The notes beneath the pieces were generated by a model. That model made no database searches and was not told the DNA's origin. It saw only the letters and a list, made by a program, of their open reading frames with translations. A stretch of 35,173 bases of DNA from Crocinitomicaceae bacterium (GTDB lineage Bacteria > Bacteroidota > Bacteroidia > Flavobacteriales_D > Parvicellaceae), in the NCBI GenBank assembly GCA_002691605.1, contig NZID01000073.1:6174-41346 (forward strand), given 5' to 3'. Both the position numbers and the translations under genes were made by a program. Below, piece by piece: positions 34,319-35,173 of this stretch (its first letter is position 1; each line of letters starts with the position of its first letter).

Positions 34319-35173
34319 TTATTCTATTCTTACCACTTTTTCAATTCCGTTAATATTTTTTAACTTCTTGATTAATTTTTCTAGATGTCTTCTGTCATAG
34401 ACATAAAGCATTATTTCGCCCTCAAAAACCCCATCATTTGTATCGAAGTTCAAAGATTTCATATTGATTTCTTCCTCTTCTGAAATAATGGTAGTTAATT
34501 CTTTTACAACTCCTACAACATCAATTCCCGTAAATTCTAGACCAGTTATGAATGCATTTATTTTTTTGCTTTTCCATTTTGCAGTAAGAACTCTGTAGGC
34601 ATAGTTGGATCTTAATTGTTTAGCATTAGGACAATTATTTCTATGAATTTTAATTCCATCATTAATCGTAATAAACCCAAAAACAGCATCTCCAGGTAGA
34701 GGGTTGCAACAAGCAGCTAATTTATAATCTAAATTAGGGTCTGCTTCGTCTCCAATAAAAATATCTTCATCTCCCTTTCCATTCTTGACTTTTTTGACAA
34801 GATGTTCAAAGGTATTCTTTATACTTTTTGTGATAGATGTACTTAAAAAAAGCTCTCCACCTTTTACACCAATTTGTTTAATTTCTCCAAGGTTGATATT
34901 ACCATTGGAAATTTGATAATAAAATTCAAGATGCTCGTCAAAATTGAAATGTTTTAATAGAATTTTTAAATTATCTTCTGAGTAATTAATTTTTAAATTT
35001 TTTAATTTTCTCTTTAGTATTTCTTTTCCATTAGCAGCTATTTCCTTATGTTCTTCTTTAAGGCATTGTTTTATTTTATACTTGGCTTTTGAAGTAATTA
35101 CAAATTCTAACCACGATTCTTTTGGAACTTGTTTTTCAGATGTTAAAATTTCTATTTGATCACCACTTCTAAG
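34319..35173 (-). CDS. RelA/SpoT-family (p)ppGpp synthetase/hydrolase, C-terminal part
   Basis: This gene is absent from the ORF track because it runs off the right edge. Translating the minus strand from 35173 gives 284 residues to TAA at 34321-34319. It begins LRSGDQIEILTSEKQVPKES (end of the TGS domain), continues through WLEFVITSKAKYKIKQCLKEE and helical sequence, and reaches the zinc-finger-like YKLAACCNPLPGDAVFGF...HRNNCPNA. It ends with an ACT domain (FITGLEFTGIDVVGVVKELT). These are the regulatory domains of long RelA/SpoT enzymes that control the stringent response. The synthetase and hydrolase domains lie outside the window, so which activities are present cannot be judged. It is the first visible gene of the relA-fur-STAS-purA-ostA run. 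Confidence 0.95.
   Translation of the reverse strand, partial: LRSGDQIEILTSEKQVPKESWLEFVITSKAKYKIKQCLKEEHKEIAANGKEILKRKLKNLKINYSEDNLKILLKHFNFDEHLEFYYQISNGNINLGEIKQIGVKGGELFLSTSITKSIKNTFEHLVKKVKNGKGDEDIFIGDEADPNLDYKLAACCNPLPGDAVFGFITINDGIKIHRNNCPNAKQLRSNYAYRVLTAKWKSKKINAFITGLEFTGIDVVGVVKELTTIISEEEEINMKSLNFDTNDGVFEGEIMLYVYDRRHLEKLIKKLKNINGIEKVVRIE

Noticed and set aside
1-35173. Mobile element, phage, CRISPR or defence island
   Set aside because: There is no transposase, integrase, cas, restriction or toxin-antitoxin gene, no spaced direct-repeat array and no tRNA-linked attachment site. The gene content is ordinary core chromosome.

Overview
The window is a gene-dense, very AT-rich stretch of a Bacteroidota chromosome, most likely from the order Flavobacteriales. 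The lineage call rests on several families typical of that group: a TPR/PD40/OmpA-type outer-membrane protein like those of the gliding/type IX secretion field, a DUF5686 protein with a carboxypeptidase-regulatory-like domain, a Bacteroidota-style LptD with a separate OstA-like protein, a DUF3050 protein, and the amidase-MlaD-FeS-FeS-'ABC transporter ATPase' gene string. Promoters resemble the Bacteroidota pattern (TTTG / TAnnTTTG), Shine-Dalgarno sequences are generally absent, and a few genes start with TTG or GTG. I saw no tRNA, rRNA, CRISPR array, insertion sequence, phage gene or plasmid-type gene. No gene-free stretch exceeds about 125 bases once two broken genes and one edge gene are reconstructed.

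Layout. (1) 1-645: the end of a putative lipoprotein gene on +. (2) 647-8653, all on -: recR, a glycosyltransferase fused to a degenerate sugar-transferase-like membrane part, a 2-oxoacid dehydrogenase E2, a large OmpA/PD40 protein, a DnaQ-like exonuclease and an FAH-family hydrolase. (3) 8776-10290, +: a sodium:solute symporter. (4) 10280-14196, -: SulP transporter, pyrD, DUF3050 protein, DsrE-like protein. (5) 14287-18821, +: a tightly overlapped set of a polyprenyl-phosphate-sugar-type GT2, a PAP2 phosphatase, an ArnT-like GT39 broken by one in-frame TGA, and the dipeptidase pepD. (6) 18818-21454, -: DUF5686 protein with no ATG start. (7) 21441-22939, +: panB and an RluA/RluD-type pseudouridine synthase frameshifted in a 10-A run. 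(8) 22945-25906, -: lptD then ridA. (9) 25954-30723, +: cell-wall amidase, MlaD-like protein, two heterodisulfide-reductase-like Fe-S proteins, and a small conserved protein usually misnamed 'ABC transporter ATPase'. (10) 30672-35173, -: relA/spoT (cut by the window edge), fur-family regulator, orphan STAS protein, purA, ostA-like gene.

Much of the content concerns the cell envelope: LPS transport (LptD, OstA-like), lipid trafficking (MlaD), peptidoglycan cleavage (amidase), polyprenyl-linked sugar transfer (GT2, PAP2, GT39) and outer-membrane proteins (OmpA/PD40, DUF5686). Core metabolism (pyrD, panB, purA, E2) and stress control (relA/spoT, fur) are interleaved. Coupling is tight: ATGA or TAA-A-ATG junctions are common within operons, and all five convergent junctions are overlapping or separated by at most 5 bases.

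I do not see a clear novel defence, mobile or biosynthetic system. The points most worth a second look are the two single-lesion broken genes, a class-2-shaped dihydroorotate dehydrogenase with Cys at the catalytic-base position, the Hdr-like Fe-S pair inside an envelope operon, the misnamed small protein that closes that operon, and the glycosyltransferase fused to a catalytically empty sugar-transferase shell.
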